A DNA stretch of 32,751 bases from CAZVCG01 sp964649675 (GCA_964649675.1 CAZYPX010000009.1:1-32751); one strand, 5' to 3'. Positions 15,886 through 25,103 are shown, counted from the first letter of the stretch. The notes: a model not told the origin generated them from the letters alone. Program-made: numbers and translations.

Positions 15886-16794
15886 ATGAGCGACGAGGCG
15901 GATAAGGTGGACGGAAAAAACGAAACATGGTGGGGTAGCCTTTGGCAACGCATTAGCCAAAAACACCAAGCTCGTTCCGGCGAGGAATCGTTACGAGAGG
16001 TTCTCGAGGACCTTTTTGAAGAGACGGCGTCGGGCACGGGTAACGCGCCTACCGCAGAAGGCATGCTGCTCTCCAATATCCTCAAGTTGCGGGAAAGAAC
16101 GGTGGGCGACTGTATGGTGCCACGCGCCGATATTGTGGCAATGGATGTGGATGCCGACTTCAAGGAACTTGTCGAATGCATGGCTGAACATGCGCACAGC
16201 CGCGTGCCGGCCTATCGCGGAACGCTGGATGAAACCGTGGGCATGGTTCACATGAAGGATGTTTTGCCTTCTCTCGTGAAAGGCGGCGCGGCGCGAATTG
16301 CCGATTTGCTCCGGCCTGTTCTTTTTATCGCACCGTCCATGATGGCCTCGAAACTGCTTTTGCAAATGCGCCAGACGCGTCAGCACATGGCCATGGTGGT
16401 CGACGAATTCGGGGGTGTGGATGGTCTTGTTACGATCGAGGACCTTGTCGAAGAGGTTGTGGGAGAAATCGAGGATGAACATGATGAACCTGCAGAGCCG
16501 AACATGATTGCGCGTTCCGATGGCACGCTTTTGCTTGATGGCCGTTTATCAATCGATGTTTTCGAGGAAAAGGTCGGGCAGATTTTGACGCCTGAAGAGC
16601 GCGAAACGATTGATACGCTGGGCGGGTATGTCTTGCATTTGGCCGGACATGTTCCTCGCATCGGGGAAATCGTCTATGGTCCTGACCGTCTGATGTTTGA
16701 AGTTCTTGCCACCGACCAGAACCGTATTAAGCGCATCCGTGCGCGCGGTGCGCGCCGTCAGGAAACCGGGGAAGATCCTCGGACCCCTGCCTGA
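15886..16794 (+). CDS. corC: CorC/HlyC-type CBS-domain protein
   Basis: Members carry paired CBS domains and a C-terminal CorC_HlyC (transporter-associated) domain and are linked to magnesium/cobalt efflux. The 302-residue protein opens with an acidic region (EESLREVLEDLFEE). CBS1 follows (TVGDCMVPRADIVAMDVDADF to HSRVPAYRGTLDETVGMVHMKDVL), then CBS2 (MRQTRQHMAMVVDEFGGVDGLVTIEDLVEEVVGEIEDEHD), then the C domain with RLSIDVFEEKVG and TLGGYVLHLAGHVPRIGE. It has no membrane segments, as in the short cytosolic CorC form. Its true role (ion efflux or otherwise) is not settled for this family. It is co-directional with ybeY at a 4-nt gap. Confidence 0.9.
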   Translation: MSDEADKVDGKNETWWGSLWQRISQKHQARSGEESLREVLEDLFEETASGTGNAPTAEGMLLSNILKLRERTVGDCMVPRADIVAMDVDADFKELVECMAEHAHSRVPAYRGTLDETVGMVHMKDVLPSLVKGGAARIADLLRPVLFIAPSMMASKLLLQMRQTRQHMAMVVDEFGGVDGLVTIEDLVEEVVGEIEDEHDEPAEPNMIARSDGTLLLDGRLSIDVFEEKVGQILTPEERETIDTLGGYVLHLAGHVPRIGEIVYGPDRLMFEVLATDQNRIKRIRARGARRQETGEDPRTPA

Positions 16795-16971
16795 AAGAAT
16801 TTTTCTTAATGAGGAGTTAAAGCCTTTTTCACCTCCCCCCCTTTATTGAGGAAACCCTTGTGAAAATGGCGGTTGTCTGTAAAAAAGTTGGCATTTCGGC
16901 TAAAAAATGCTGAAAGTGATGGCAGTTTTGCGGGATTATGGCAGAGCCTGTGGAGAGAGGACGGTATAAGA

Positions 16972-18369
16972 GTGAAACCATTAAATGCGTTGCGTATCTC
17001 GGGCAAGGAAGTTTTGCCCATCATAGAAGGCGGCAAGGGCGTTTCGGTATCTAACGGTACGAGTTCTGGCTCATGGGCCGCAGCAGGCGGCGTTGGAACT
17101 TTTTCGGCCGTGAACGCCGACAGTTATGACGAGCAAGGCAAACCCATTCCGCAAACCTATAACGGTAAAACGCGGCAGGAGCGCCATGAAGAACTTGTCG
17201 CCTATGGCATCAAAGGCGGCATCGTCCAAGCCCAAAAAGCTCATGACCTAACCGGCGGCCAGGGCCGTCTGCATATGAACGTCTTGTGGGAAATGGGCGG
17301 TGCCGAACGCGTTCTGGTGGGCGTGCTGGAGGGCGCGAAGGGACTCATCCACGGGATCACCTGCGGCGCGGGCATACCTTATAAGGTGGCTGAAATCGCT
17401 GCGAAGTATAACGTTTTTTACTATCCCATCGTGTCGTCGGCGCGCGCGTTCCGCGCGTTGTGGCTGCGCTCGTTCCACAAACAACGCGATTTGCTGGGCG
17501 GGGTGGTGTACGAAGACCCTTGGCGCGCGGGCGGGCATAATGGCCTGTCGAACAGCGAAGACCCGTTGAAACCCGAAGACCCGTTTCCGCGCGTGCTGGC
17601 GATCCGCCAGTTGATGCGCGAACACGGCCTCGGCGACGTGCCGATCATCATGGCGGGCGGCGTCTGGTGGCTCAGCGAATGGCAGGACTGGATCGACAAT
17701 CCTGATCTTGGCCCTATCGCGTTCCAGTTCGGTACGCGGCCCTTGCTCACGCAGGAAAGCCCGATTCCGGAATCGTGGAAAAAGAAATTACTGACGCTCA
17801 AAAAAGGCGACGTATCGCTCAATCGCGTTTCGCCGACCGGTTTTTACTCGTCGCAGGTGCACAACGCGTTTTTGCGCGAGCTGGAAGAACGTGGGGAACG
17901 TCAAACCCCTTACGCAACGGAAGCCACCGAAACGATGACCGAAGCTTTCAAAACGGGCGCGGTGGGCAAGCCCGTTTATCTCGCGCCTGACGATCGCAAA
18001 AAGGCGCAGGCATGGATCGACGCGGGCTTTTCGCGCGCGATGCGCACACCCGACAGCACGCTCATTTTCGTTACGCCCGAAAGCGGCCAGCAAATACAGG
18101 CCGATCAGGTCGCGTGCATGGGTTGCCTTTCGGCGTGCCTGTTCTCGAACTGGTCCCAGCACGGCGACGGCTCGACGGGCCGCATGGCCGATCCGCGCTC
18201 GTTTTGTATCCAGAAAACATTGCAGAACATCGCCCACGGCGCGGATGCCGACGGCGAACTCATGTTCGCGGGCACTATTGCTTATAGATTTGGCGAAGAT
18301 CCGTTCTACGCCAACGGCTTCATACCGACGGTGAAGCAACTCGTCGAGCGGATCACGACGGGGTATTGA
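16972..18369 (+). CDS. Nitronate monooxygenase-like flavoprotein
   Basis: The 465-residue product belongs to the NPD/nitronate monooxygenase-like TIM-barrel flavoproteins. Visible landmarks are LPIIEGGKGVSVSNGTSSG near the start, NVLWEMGGAERVL, GLIHGITCGAGIPYKVAEIA, YYPIVSSARAFRALW, YEDPWRAGGHNGLSNSEDP, PIIMAGGVWWLSEWQDW, and FQFGTRPLLTQESPIP in the FMN phosphate region. True nitronate monooxygenases are shorter. A C-terminal part with CMGCLSAC is specific to this long subfamily, so the substrate is unknown. I prefer GTG 16972, which gives the typical N-terminus and has GGAGAGAGG 11 nt upstream; a TTG at 16873 would add 33 residues without family support. Confidence 0.85.
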   Translation: MKPLNALRISGKEVLPIIEGGKGVSVSNGTSSGSWAAAGGVGTFSAVNADSYDEQGKPIPQTYNGKTRQERHEELVAYGIKGGIVQAQKAHDLTGGQGRLHMNVLWEMGGAERVLVGVLEGAKGLIHGITCGAGIPYKVAEIAAKYNVFYYPIVSSARAFRALWLRSFHKQRDLLGGVVYEDPWRAGGHNGLSNSEDPLKPEDPFPRVLAIRQLMREHGLGDVPIIMAGGVWWLSEWQDWIDNPDLGPIAFQFGTRPLLTQESPIPESWKKKLLTLKKGDVSLNRVSPTGFYSSQVHNAFLRELEERGERQTPYATEATETMTEAFKTGAVGKPVYLAPDDRKKAQAWIDAGFSRAMRTPDSTLIFVTPESGQQIQADQVACMGCLSACLFSNWSQHGDGSTGRMADPRSFCIQKTLQNIAHGADADGELMFAGTIAYRFGEDPFYANGFIPTVKQLVERITTGY

Positions 18370-18479
18370 TAAGATTTCTTGATATTCTTACCGACTTAGG
18401 CTAGCCCTAATAGGCTGTCAGTATATTAGGCGGCACGTCGCTTGGACGGTTCCAGGCGCTTACGTGAAAGGATATTGCC

Positions 18480-19685
18480 ATGCACGGCAAACTACCCCTT
18501 CCGCCGATGCCGGCGGATTTTCCCCGCGTCAATCGCTTACCCCCTTACGTTTTCAGCATCACCGGCGAACTCAAAATGGCGGCCCGCCGACGCGGCGAGG
18601 ACATCATCGATTTCGGCATGGGTAATCCCGACGGCCCCACGCCGAAACACATCGTGGACAAGCTGATCGAAACCGTAAGCCGCGACAACACGCACGGTTA
18701 TTCGGTGTCGAAAGGTATTCCGCGCCTGCGCCGCGCTATCTGCCATTGGTACAAGAATCGCTTCGATGTCGATCTTGATCCGGAAACCGAGGCCATTGTC
18801 ACCATAGGCTCCAAGGAAGGCATCGCGCATTTGACGCTCGCGACCTTGGATCGTGGCGATTGCGTTCTTGTGCCGTGCCCCAGCTACCCCATTCACATTT
18901 ACGGCCCCGTTATCGCAGGCGCGGACATCCAGCAAGTTCCGCTTGTGCCCGGCGTTGACTTTTTCGCCGAGCTTGAAAAGGCGATCCGTTCGCGCATCCC
19001 GAAACCCAAGATGCTCATCATCAACTTTCCGGCGAACCCGACCGCGCAATGCGTCGAGCTGGACTTCTTTGAAAAGATTGTCGATCTGGCGCGGGAATAC
19101 GGCATTTGGGTCGTTCAGGATCTGGCCTATGCCGATATTTGTTTTGATGGTTGGCAATGTCCCAGCATCTTGCAGGTGAAAGGTGCAAAGGATGTCGCCG
19201 TCGAATTTTTCACCATGAGCAAAAGCTACAACATGGCGGGTTGGCGCGTCGGCTTCATGGTGGGCAATAAGACGCTTGTTCAGGCTCTTACGCGTATCAA
19301 GGGATACAACGACTACGGTACGTTCACGCCTATTCAGGTGGCGTCCATAGCCGCGCTCGAAGGACCTCAGGATTGCGTGGCCGAGGTTTGCGCCAAGTAC
19401 CAAAAGCGCCGCGACGTTCTTGTGAAGGGCTTGCATGAAGCGGGCTGGATGGTCGATAACCCGAAATCCACCATGTATGTCTGGGCCAAGATTCCGGAAC
19501 GCTACGAATCCATGGGTTCGCTCGAATTCACGAAGAAACTGATGGCCGAGGCCAAGGTATCCGTGGCGCCCGGCGTCGGCTTCGGCGAATACGGCGAAGG
19601 CTATGTGCGCTTCGCGATGATCGAAAACGAGGAGCGCACGCGTCAGGCTATCCGAGGAATCAAGGAGATGTTCAGGAAGGGGTAA
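18480..19685 (+). CDS. alaC: PLP-dependent alanine-type aminotransferase
   Basis: Class I/II aminotransferase of the AlaC/LL-DAP-aminotransferase-like group, using PLP to interconvert amino acids and 2-oxo acids; glutamate-pyruvate transamination is most likely. The 401-residue protein has YVFSITGELKMAARRRGEDIIDFGMGNPDGPTP, GYSVSKGIPRLRRAI, TIGSKEGIAHL, PCPSYPIHIYGPVIAGA, NFPANPTAQCVE, DLAYADICFDG, and SKSYNMAGWRVGF with the Schiff-base Lys at 248. The FAMIENEERTRQAIRGIK end is typical. The ATG at 18480 has AAAGGA about 7 nt upstream. In many alphaproteobacteria hom follows this gene; here a decayed IS remnant follows instead. Substrate choice between alanine and other acceptors cannot be read from sequence. 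Confidence 0.87.
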   Translation: MHGKLPLPPMPADFPRVNRLPPYVFSITGELKMAARRRGEDIIDFGMGNPDGPTPKHIVDKLIETVSRDNTHGYSVSKGIPRLRRAICHWYKNRFDVDLDPETEAIVTIGSKEGIAHLTLATLDRGDCVLVPCPSYPIHIYGPVIAGADIQQVPLVPGVDFFAELEKAIRSRIPKPKMLIINFPANPTAQCVELDFFEKIVDLAREYGIWVVQDLAYADICFDGWQCPSILQVKGAKDVAVEFFTMSKSYNMAGWRVGFMVGNKTLVQALTRIKGYNDYGTFTPIQVASIAALEGPQDCVAEVCAKYQKRRDVLVKGLHEAGWMVDNPKSTMYVWAKIPERYESMGSLEFTKKLMAEAKVSVAPGVGFGEYGEGYVRFAMIENEERTRQAIRGIKEMFRKG

Positions 19686-19710
19686 CCGATTGCGTGGGTT
19701 CTTCCCGTAT

Positions 19711-20090
19711 TTAGGGTCCCCTATGGAACCCCGTTGTTTTGGATAGCAGGTGTTGTGTCAGTCGTCGCAGGGCTTTGCACAGGTTGAAGCCGATGGCCCA
19801 AGCAAGAACGTTGATCTCGTCCTCCTGTTTGCCTTTTAGCCAGTTTCGGGGCTCCGCGGTGCGGTCGTTTTCGCAATGGCCGATGATCGGCTTGATTGTG
19901 TTGCGGCGATTTTGACGCTTTTTATCCGCGGGAGTCAGTCCCTTTTTCTGACGTGACAAGATGACCTCGCAACTGCCTTCTTCGCGCGTGATACGACGTG
20001 TTTTTTCTACCAGAGTCCTTTGCAAAGAAACACGGCCAGAGCTTTGGTCTTTATAGGTAATAACAAGCTTTTGCCGTGTCGTCGGCCATT
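19711..20090 (-). pseudogene. IS5-family transposase C-terminal remnant
   Basis: The minus-strand frame reads RRNTIKPIIGHCEND and RNWLKGKQEDEINVLAWAIG, then FNLCKALRRL. This matches the C-terminal (R)RSAIEPVIGHLK...NYLKG..GD.INA..AAAGFNL..LLR pattern of IS5-type DDE transposases that differ from the element at 1933. The catalytic Asp residues upstream are missing and the N-terminal ~40 residues look degenerate. The apparent frame start overlaps the end of the SGNH hydrolase gene, so the remnant has no proper start. No terminal inverted repeats were identified. Confidence 0.7.
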
Positions 20091-20096
20091 TGCTCC

Positions 20097-21371
20097 TTAT
20101 TTCGCGCAAGCATCTATCTCTGGCGCAACGTAGCCGCTGAATTTCAAGGATCCTTGTGGCGAAAAATGCCCCTCGTCCGCGAAATCCGCATCGACAAATT
20201 TTTCCACCGGCACATTAATGAATGTTGCGCCTTCCTTTTCGGCAACTTCCTTCATCAACGCGTTGTAATGCTCCTGAACCGCCCAAACGTCCTTGTTGCG
20301 TACTTTAGGGAGCCAAGCGTTGGGAAACACGCCCATGGGCCTCATCTGCCCAAGTCGCGTCAGGTTAAGAAGCTGGCCGATGAAAAAAGTCTTGGTGCCC
20401 CGCGTCTTGTTGATCGCAATGATGGTCTGCACGTTTTGCGTGAATATCCGCTCAAGGTCTTCGTCAACGCCCGCCGTGTCCACCCCGTCGGGAATATAAC
20501 TGGGCGGCGGCGTCGCCTTCTCATAATGATACAGAACAAGCGAAATCAGCATATTAAGCAAAGGCGAAACCGTCGGACGGTTGTTGCGCAACGACAGGTT
20601 CGTCGGCTGCTCTAACAGGTGAAAGTTTGCATAGCCTGGATCAAGGTTTGGTATGTGCAGATTGCGGATGTCGTTCCATCCAATGTAGTACACCGCGCAA
20701 ACCGGAAATTTGTCGCCGTGGCGGGCATAGAAAGCTGTTTGCACGAGGCTTTCTGCGCTGCTGTAGCCCTGAACGCCATAGTTATAAAAACGCACCTTGT
20801 TGCCAAAGGCCCTTTGCAAATTGTCGATCCATGTATAGCCGTTAATGACCTTGACATCGTATGTAGATGAACCGCCATAAACATTAATGGCCGGAACATC
20901 CCTGCCATAAAATTCTTCCGCGCCAACGACTTCGCGACGCCCCATCGAGTCATGCTTGAGATATGGTATGTGGGAATGGTAATTCGGCCTCGGTATTCCG
21001 ACCAAAAGCGGATGATAGTCGAAACGATGATAGCTTTCGAGGTGGGGCATCATATCTGTTATCCTTATCCCCGTGGCTCGCGAAACTCCATAAAGTCCAA
21101 GAGAAAGCACAACCTCGAATGTCGCAAACGTCAACAAAAGGTAAGAAATCTTGGGTCTTACCGCCACCACCGCCGCAAGAGCATAAAGCCCCGTAAGATA
21201 TGTGTAGAACTTGGCCGTTTTGTTCCACGTCACAAAGTCCTGCAGCAGGATCGCGTAAAGGCCTATCGCCCCAACAACAACAAGCCCCGTCAGCGCAAAA
21301 AGAGCCGCTGCGGCGCGATCAAACTTATAAGGCTTTTTGAAACCATAAAAACGGCCAAGCGCTGCAAACAT
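20097..21371 (-). CDS. Membrane-anchored SGNH/GDSL-like hydrolase
   Basis: The 424-residue protein has three predicted N-terminal membrane helices (about 21-44, 55-71 and 75-97). A soluble domain with SGNH blocks follows: GGSST at 167-171 (nucleophile S169), NYGVQGYSS around 197-205, GWND at 231-234, and DEGHFS with D399 and H402. Such enzymes are O-acyl esterases or transferases acting on glycans or other polymers; the active site would probably face the periplasm. It lies 8 nt after a 49-codon DUF5989-like gene, which in my knowledge of the family commonly accompanies SGNH hydrolases, SxtJ-like proteins and carbamoyltransferases. None of the latter is present here. Substrate is unknown. Confidence 0.82.
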   Translation of the reverse strand: MFAALGRFYGFKKPYKFDRAAAALFALTGLVVVGAIGLYAILLQDFVTWNKTAKFYTYLTGLYALAAVVAVRPKISYLLLTFATFEVVLSLGLYGVSRATGIRITDMMPHLESYHRFDYHPLLVGIPRPNYHSHIPYLKHDSMGRREVVGAEEFYGRDVPAINVYGGSSTYDVKVINGYTWIDNLQRAFGNKVRFYNYGVQGYSSAESLVQTAFYARHGDKFPVCAVYYIGWNDIRNLHIPNLDPGYANFHLLEQPTNLSLRNNRPTVSPLLNMLISLVLYHYEKATPPPSYIPDGVDTAGVDEDLERIFTQNVQTIIAINKTRGTKTFFIGQLLNLTRLGQMRPMGVFPNAWLPKVRNKDVWAVQEHYNALMKEVAEKEGATFINVPVEKFVDADFADEGHFSPQGSLKFSGYVAPEIDACAK

Positions 21372-21379
21372 GGCGCACC

Positions 21380-21529
21380 CTAAAACATGGTGTAGATGAA
21401 TGGCGCAACGGCCGAGCCTTGGCTAATGACCAGCAAACCGCCCATAAGAACCATGATGATAATCACCGGCCATAACCAGATTTTTTTCTTCACAACCAAA
21501 AACCTGAAAAGTTCTTTGAGGAAGGCCAT
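21380..21529 (-). CDS. DUF5989-like small membrane protein
   Basis: A 49-codon gene. The translation runs from MAFLKELFRFLVVKKKIWLW through one hydrophobic helix (PVIIIMVLMGGLLVISQ) to GSAVAPFIYTMF and a TAG stop. This pattern (FLKEL..F...KK.W..P, a single helix, QGSAVAPFIYT.F) matches the DUF5989 family as I remember it, which supports a real gene rather than chance. It is a single-pass inner-membrane peptide of unknown function. It lies immediately upstream of the SGNH hydrolase on the same strand (8-nt gap), so the two form a unit. The ribosome site upstream is weak. Confidence 0.82.
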   Translation of the reverse strand: MAFLKELFRFLVVKKKIWLWPVIIIMVLMGGLLVISQGSAVAPFIYTMF

Positions 21530-21726
21530 AGAAACACCGCGCAAGAAAAACGACCTTAGTTGACTAACAACTTTCGATCTTTAGGTCCATCTTTCACTTT
21601 CATAAACGAATCTTTTCCGCTTAAAGCGCGCGGCTTGTTGCTGGTCGGTTTCTGTTTGTTTTCTATTGACCTTTACGCATAGGTGTTTACGTTTCTTGCA
21701 GTTTCACCTCAGCCCGAAGGGTTTGC
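21530..21726. promoter_or_regulatory. Divergent intergenic region, DUF5989 gene / P-type ATPase
   Basis: The 197-bp AT-richer gap must hold promoters for both directions. On the plus strand TTGACC (21666-21671) is a fair -35 but only a weak TACGTT follows at 16 nt. A short dyad TTAGT/ACTAA (21556-21567) lies close to the minus-strand gene. No promoter is assigned with confidence. Confidence 0.35.
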
Positions 21727-24465
21727 ATGCATAAACCTACTCCATCGTCCCCCCTAACCCTTTGGCATCATGAGCCTGCGATTCGAGTTCTGGAAACGCT
21801 GAGATCCGATGCCGAGCGCGGTCTGAGCGAAAACGAAGCGGATGCCCGCCTTAAGGCTGACGGTCCGAACCAGCTTAAGGCCAAGCGCCGAAAGACCCTT
21901 GCGGAACTTTTTCTGTCCCAGTTTCACCAGCCTCTTGTTTATGTGTTGCTTATTGCGGCCACAGTTACAGGCTTTCTGGGAGAGTGGGTCGATACATGGG
22001 TTATCCTTGGCGTCGTTGTCATCAACGCCATCGTCGGCACCATTCAGGAAGCCCGCGCGATTGATGCGATTAATGCCTTATCTTCAGCCCTTAAAACCGA
22101 AGCCAACGTCGTGCGCGAAGGACATGTTCACCGGATCGAAGCCGCAAATGTGGTGCGCGGAGATATCGTCATTTTGCGTTCCGGCGATAAGGTGCCCGCC
22201 GATATGCGGCTCTTTCAGGTGAAAGAAGCGCGGATTGACGAATCCTCCTTAACCGGCGAATCCGTCCCCGTTCAAAAAAACACGGAAGAACTCCCCCCTG
22301 AAACAACGCTTGCGGAACGGGTCAACATGGCTTACGCGGGCTCGCTCGTTACTTACGGGCAGGCCAAGGGCATTGTAACCGCCACAGGCATTCATACCGA
22401 AATCGGCCGTGTTTCGGAGCTTCTTGACGAGGCCGATATGCTTGAGACACCTCTCACGCGCAAGCTGACCGGATTCAGCAAAGTTCTTTTGTTCGTCATT
22501 TTGGGCCTTGCGCTCGTGACTTTCTTGATCGGCATGTCGCGCGGCGAGCCGTTAATAGACGTTTTCATGGCCGCCGTTGCGCTCGCCGTCGGAGCCATTC
22601 CCGAAGGCCTGCCCGCTGCCGTCACGATTATTCTAGCCATCGGGGTCTCTCGCATGGCCAAGCGCAAGGCGATTATCCGCCGTCTTCCGGCCGTCGAAAC
22701 CTTGGGCAGCGTAACGATCATTTGTACCGACAAAACCGGAACGCTTACCGTCAACAAGATGACCGTCCAAAACGTTTGGGCGAGCGGCATGTGGTTCAAC
22801 GCGTCGGGCTCAGGATATGACCCCTACCATGGGGATTTCACGCCCGTTGGCGACGCCAATAAAAACAGCCCAGCCCTTCAAGGATGTTTGCGAGCCGGAT
22901 TGCTATGCAACGACTCCCAATTGTTTTTTGACGGGAATGGTGCAGAACCTAAAATGGAGGGCGACCCCACCGAAGCCGCCCTTTTGACCTCGGCCATAAA
23001 AGCAGGTCTTGTCCCTGAGACCGAAAAAACCGCATGGCCGCGCAAAGACGAAATCCCCTTTGAGTCTGAGTATCAGTACATGGCGACCCAGCACAAAAGA
23101 CCGGAAGGCGATGTTGTTTTTGTCAAGGGATCCGTTGAAGCCATATCGAAGCGTTGCACCCATATGATGGGGGCGGATGGAAGGCTTTTGCCTCTCGACA
23201 CGTCCTCCATACAAACCGCTACTGAAGCCATGTCCTCGAAAGGTTTGCGTGTCCTCGCCATGGCGCAAAAAACGGGCCTTATGGAAATGCCGCTCAGGCA
23301 CGAGCACTTGCACGATATGGTGTTTCTTGGGCTTCAGGGAATGATGGATCCGCCTCGCGAAGAAGCGGGACGCGCCATAGCGGCCTGTTATCGCGCGGGC
23401 ATCGACGTTAAGATGATCACGGGCGACCACATCGGCACGGCCGTTGCAATCGGAAAAATGCTGGGCATGCGTGGAAGCGCCGGAAAAGGACCGGAAGATT
23501 TCAAGGCTCTTACCGGAGCGCAGCTCGAAACCCTTGAAGGCGAAGAGCTTGTTGACGCCGCAATCAAAACGACCGTTTTTGCGCGGGTGACGCCCGAGCA
23601 AAAGCTGCGCCTTGTTCAAGCGCTTCAGTCGCGAGGACATATTGTCGCCATGACCGGCGACGGCGTCAACGATGCCCCCGCGCTGCGCCAGGCTTACATC
23701 GGCGTGGCCATGGGTAAAAACGGGACGGAAACAGCCAAAGAAGCTTCGGACATGGTTCTGGCGGATGACAACTTCGCCACCATTGAGGCTGCCGTTGAAG
23801 AAGGCCGCGGCGTTTACAACAATCTTGTAAAATTTATCGCATGGACGATACCGACCAACCTCGGCGAAGGCCTGGTCATTCTTTCCGCTTTCTTTTTGGG
23901 CACGGCCCTTCCCATCGCGCCCGTCCAGCTCCTCTGGATCAACATGACAACGGCTGTTTGCCTTGGCCTCATGCTGGTCTTTGAACCTCAAGAAAAAGGC
24001 CTCATGAATCAGCCTCCGCGCTCGTCCGACATCCCTATTTTGAGCCCCCTCATCATCCAGCGAATTCTTTTAGTCTCGTTTCTGCTTTTGGTCGCGGGTT
24101 TCGGGATGTTTGAATGGATGCTTGTGTCCGGCGCACCCATCGAAGCCGCGCGCTCGGCGGCCGTAAACGTCTTTGTCATGGTGGAGCTGGTTTATCTTTT
24201 CAACACGCGTTCGTTTTTAAAGTCGCCCTTTGCTATCGGCATACTCTCAAATCCATGGACGCTCTTAGGGTCGGCCATCATGATAGGCCTTCAAGTTTTG
24301 TTTACCCATGCGCCTTTCATGAACAAATGGTTCGGAACGGCGCCTATCGGGCTTAACGAATGGGGTATAATCGCTCTCATTGCGATCTTTGTCTTTTCCG
24401 TGATCGAAGCCGAAAAGAAGGTACGAGCCATGTTTGTGCGCCGCAAAACATCACGTCGCCGATAG
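21727..24465 (+). CDS. Cation-transporting P-type ATPase (P2 type)
   Basis: An inner-membrane ATP-driven cation pump of 912 residues. It has the N-terminal cation-ATPase domain (GLSENEADARLKADGPNQL), helices M1-M2, and the actuator domain with TGES at 176-179. M4 carries PEGLP at 292-296, the ion-site motif of P2 pumps. The phosphorylated Asp is D335 in DKTGTLT, and the nucleotide domain holds KGS (VFVKGSVE). TGDGVNDAPALRQA forms the hinge, and C-terminal helices include LLWINMTTAVCLGLMLVFEP. P2A-like (Ca2+) and related Na+/K+-type pumps share these features; the ion cannot be decided by eye. It stands alone, with an ATG after a modest AAGGG site. Confidence 0.93.
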   Translation: MHKPTPSSPLTLWHHEPAIRVLETLRSDAERGLSENEADARLKADGPNQLKAKRRKTLAELFLSQFHQPLVYVLLIAATVTGFLGEWVDTWVILGVVVINAIVGTIQEARAIDAINALSSALKTEANVVREGHVHRIEAANVVRGDIVILRSGDKVPADMRLFQVKEARIDESSLTGESVPVQKNTEELPPETTLAERVNMAYAGSLVTYGQAKGIVTATGIHTEIGRVSELLDEADMLETPLTRKLTGFSKVLLFVILGLALVTFLIGMSRGEPLIDVFMAAVALAVGAIPEGLPAAVTIILAIGVSRMAKRKAIIRRLPAVETLGSVTIICTDKTGTLTVNKMTVQNVWASGMWFNASGSGYDPYHGDFTPVGDANKNSPALQGCLRAGLLCNDSQLFFDGNGAEPKMEGDPTEAALLTSAIKAGLVPETEKTAWPRKDEIPFESEYQYMATQHKRPEGDVVFVKGSVEAISKRCTHMMGADGRLLPLDTSSIQTATEAMSSKGLRVLAMAQKTGLMEMPLRHEHLHDMVFLGLQGMMDPPREEAGRAIAACYRAGIDVKMITGDHIGTAVAIGKMLGMRGSAGKGPEDFKALTGAQLETLEGEELVDAAIKTTVFARVTPEQKLRLVQALQSRGHIVAMTGDGVNDAPALRQAYIGVAMGKNGTETAKEASDMVLADDNFATIEAAVEEGRGVYNNLVKFIAWTIPTNLGEGLVILSAFFLGTALPIAPVQLLWINMTTAVCLGLMLVFEPQEKGLMNQPPRSSDIPILSPLIIQRILLVSFLLLVAGFGMFEWMLVSGAPIEAARSAAVNVFVMVELVYLFNTRSFLKSPFAIGILSNPWTLLGSAIMIGLQVLFTHAPFMNKWFGTAPIGLNEWGIIALIAIFVFSVIEAEKKVRAMFVRRKTSRRR

Positions 24466-24623
24466 TCCCGTCCGTGCCGACGCTAAACGCTCTCCGCGTT
24501 ATCAGGCTGGGGATATTGAGACTATCGTGGCAGGTATCGTTAACATTATGGCGGGATTTTGAAAACTTGTGAGCTATGGCCTTATTGGGTCTTGCGTTTC
24601 AAGTCGCTACTTTTGCAACGGGG
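24466..24623. other. Convergent gap between the ATPase and sufU
   Basis: 158 bp between two convergent genes. I see no stem followed by a T-run, no repeat and no open frame of note. Confidence 0.4.
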
Positions 24624-25103
24624 CTATTCTTCCGTCTTCACGTTCTTCGGGCTTTTGGGGTCGAGGGCGGATTCCAAAGTGCGCCACGCGAGCGTCGCGC
24701 ATTTCACGCGCATGGGGTAATGCCGCACGCCTGACAGCGCTTCGAGCCGCGCTTTGTCTTCCTCGTTCAGCAGCGCGGGATCGACCTGCTCCGGCGCGCC
24801 TTCGGTGCACAGCAGGTGAAAATAGGCGAACAGGGCCTTGGCCTGCGCCGCCGTTTTGCCTTTGAGAATTTCGGTCATCATCGATGCCGAAGCCGTTGAA
24901 ATGGCGCAGCCTTCGCCTTGAAACGACGCGTCGACTATTTTGCCATTATCGCCGACCGTGAGGTATAAGACCAGCTTGTCGCCGCACAGGGGATTGTGTC
25001 CGACGGCTTCGCAATCGGCATGATCCTGCGCCCGGAAATTGCGCGGGTGCTTGCCGTGATCGAGGATCAAATCCTGATAAAGTTCGCGAAGGTCGTCGGT
25101 CAT
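24624..25103 (-). CDS. sufU: SufU-type Fe-S assembly sulfur acceptor
   Basis: SufU is a zinc-bound IscU-like protein that accepts persulfide from SufS and passes sulfur to the SufBCD scaffold. The 159-residue protein has LYQDLILDHGKHPRNF, C40 with D42 (GHNPLCGDK), C66 (GEGCAISTASASMM), and C135 (RVKCATLAW). The ~20-residue insertion between the second and third Cys (about 85-115) distinguishes SufU from IscU. It is the last gene of the suf operon and overlaps sufS by 4 nt (ATGA), so SufS and SufU are translationally coupled, in line with their function as a pair. Confidence 0.92.
   Translation of the reverse strand: MTDDLRELYQDLILDHGKHPRNFRAQDHADCEAVGHNPLCGDKLVLYLTVGDNGKIVDASFQGEGCAISTASASMMTEILKGKTAAQAKALFAYFHLLCTEGAPEQVDPALLNEEDKARLEALSGVRHYPMRVKCATLAWRTLESALDPKSPKNVKTEE

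Noticed and set aside
16795..16971. Promoter before the nitronate monooxygenase-like gene
   Set aside because: Several TTG-containing and A-rich hexamers occur but none pairs at good spacing, so no site was called.
18537..19436. 299-codon antisense frame in the aminotransferase
   Set aside because: Codon-bias shadow of alaC; no family resemblance.
20076..20615. 179-codon plus-strand frame opposite the SGNH hydrolase
   Set aside because: It lies opposite the conserved C-terminal half of the hydrolase, including the Asp/His block, and has no domain of its own.
22903..23991. 362-codon antisense open frame within the P-type ATPase
   Set aside because: Long antisense frames are expected opposite GC-rich genes; the plus-strand ATPase has every family motif and the antisense translation has none.
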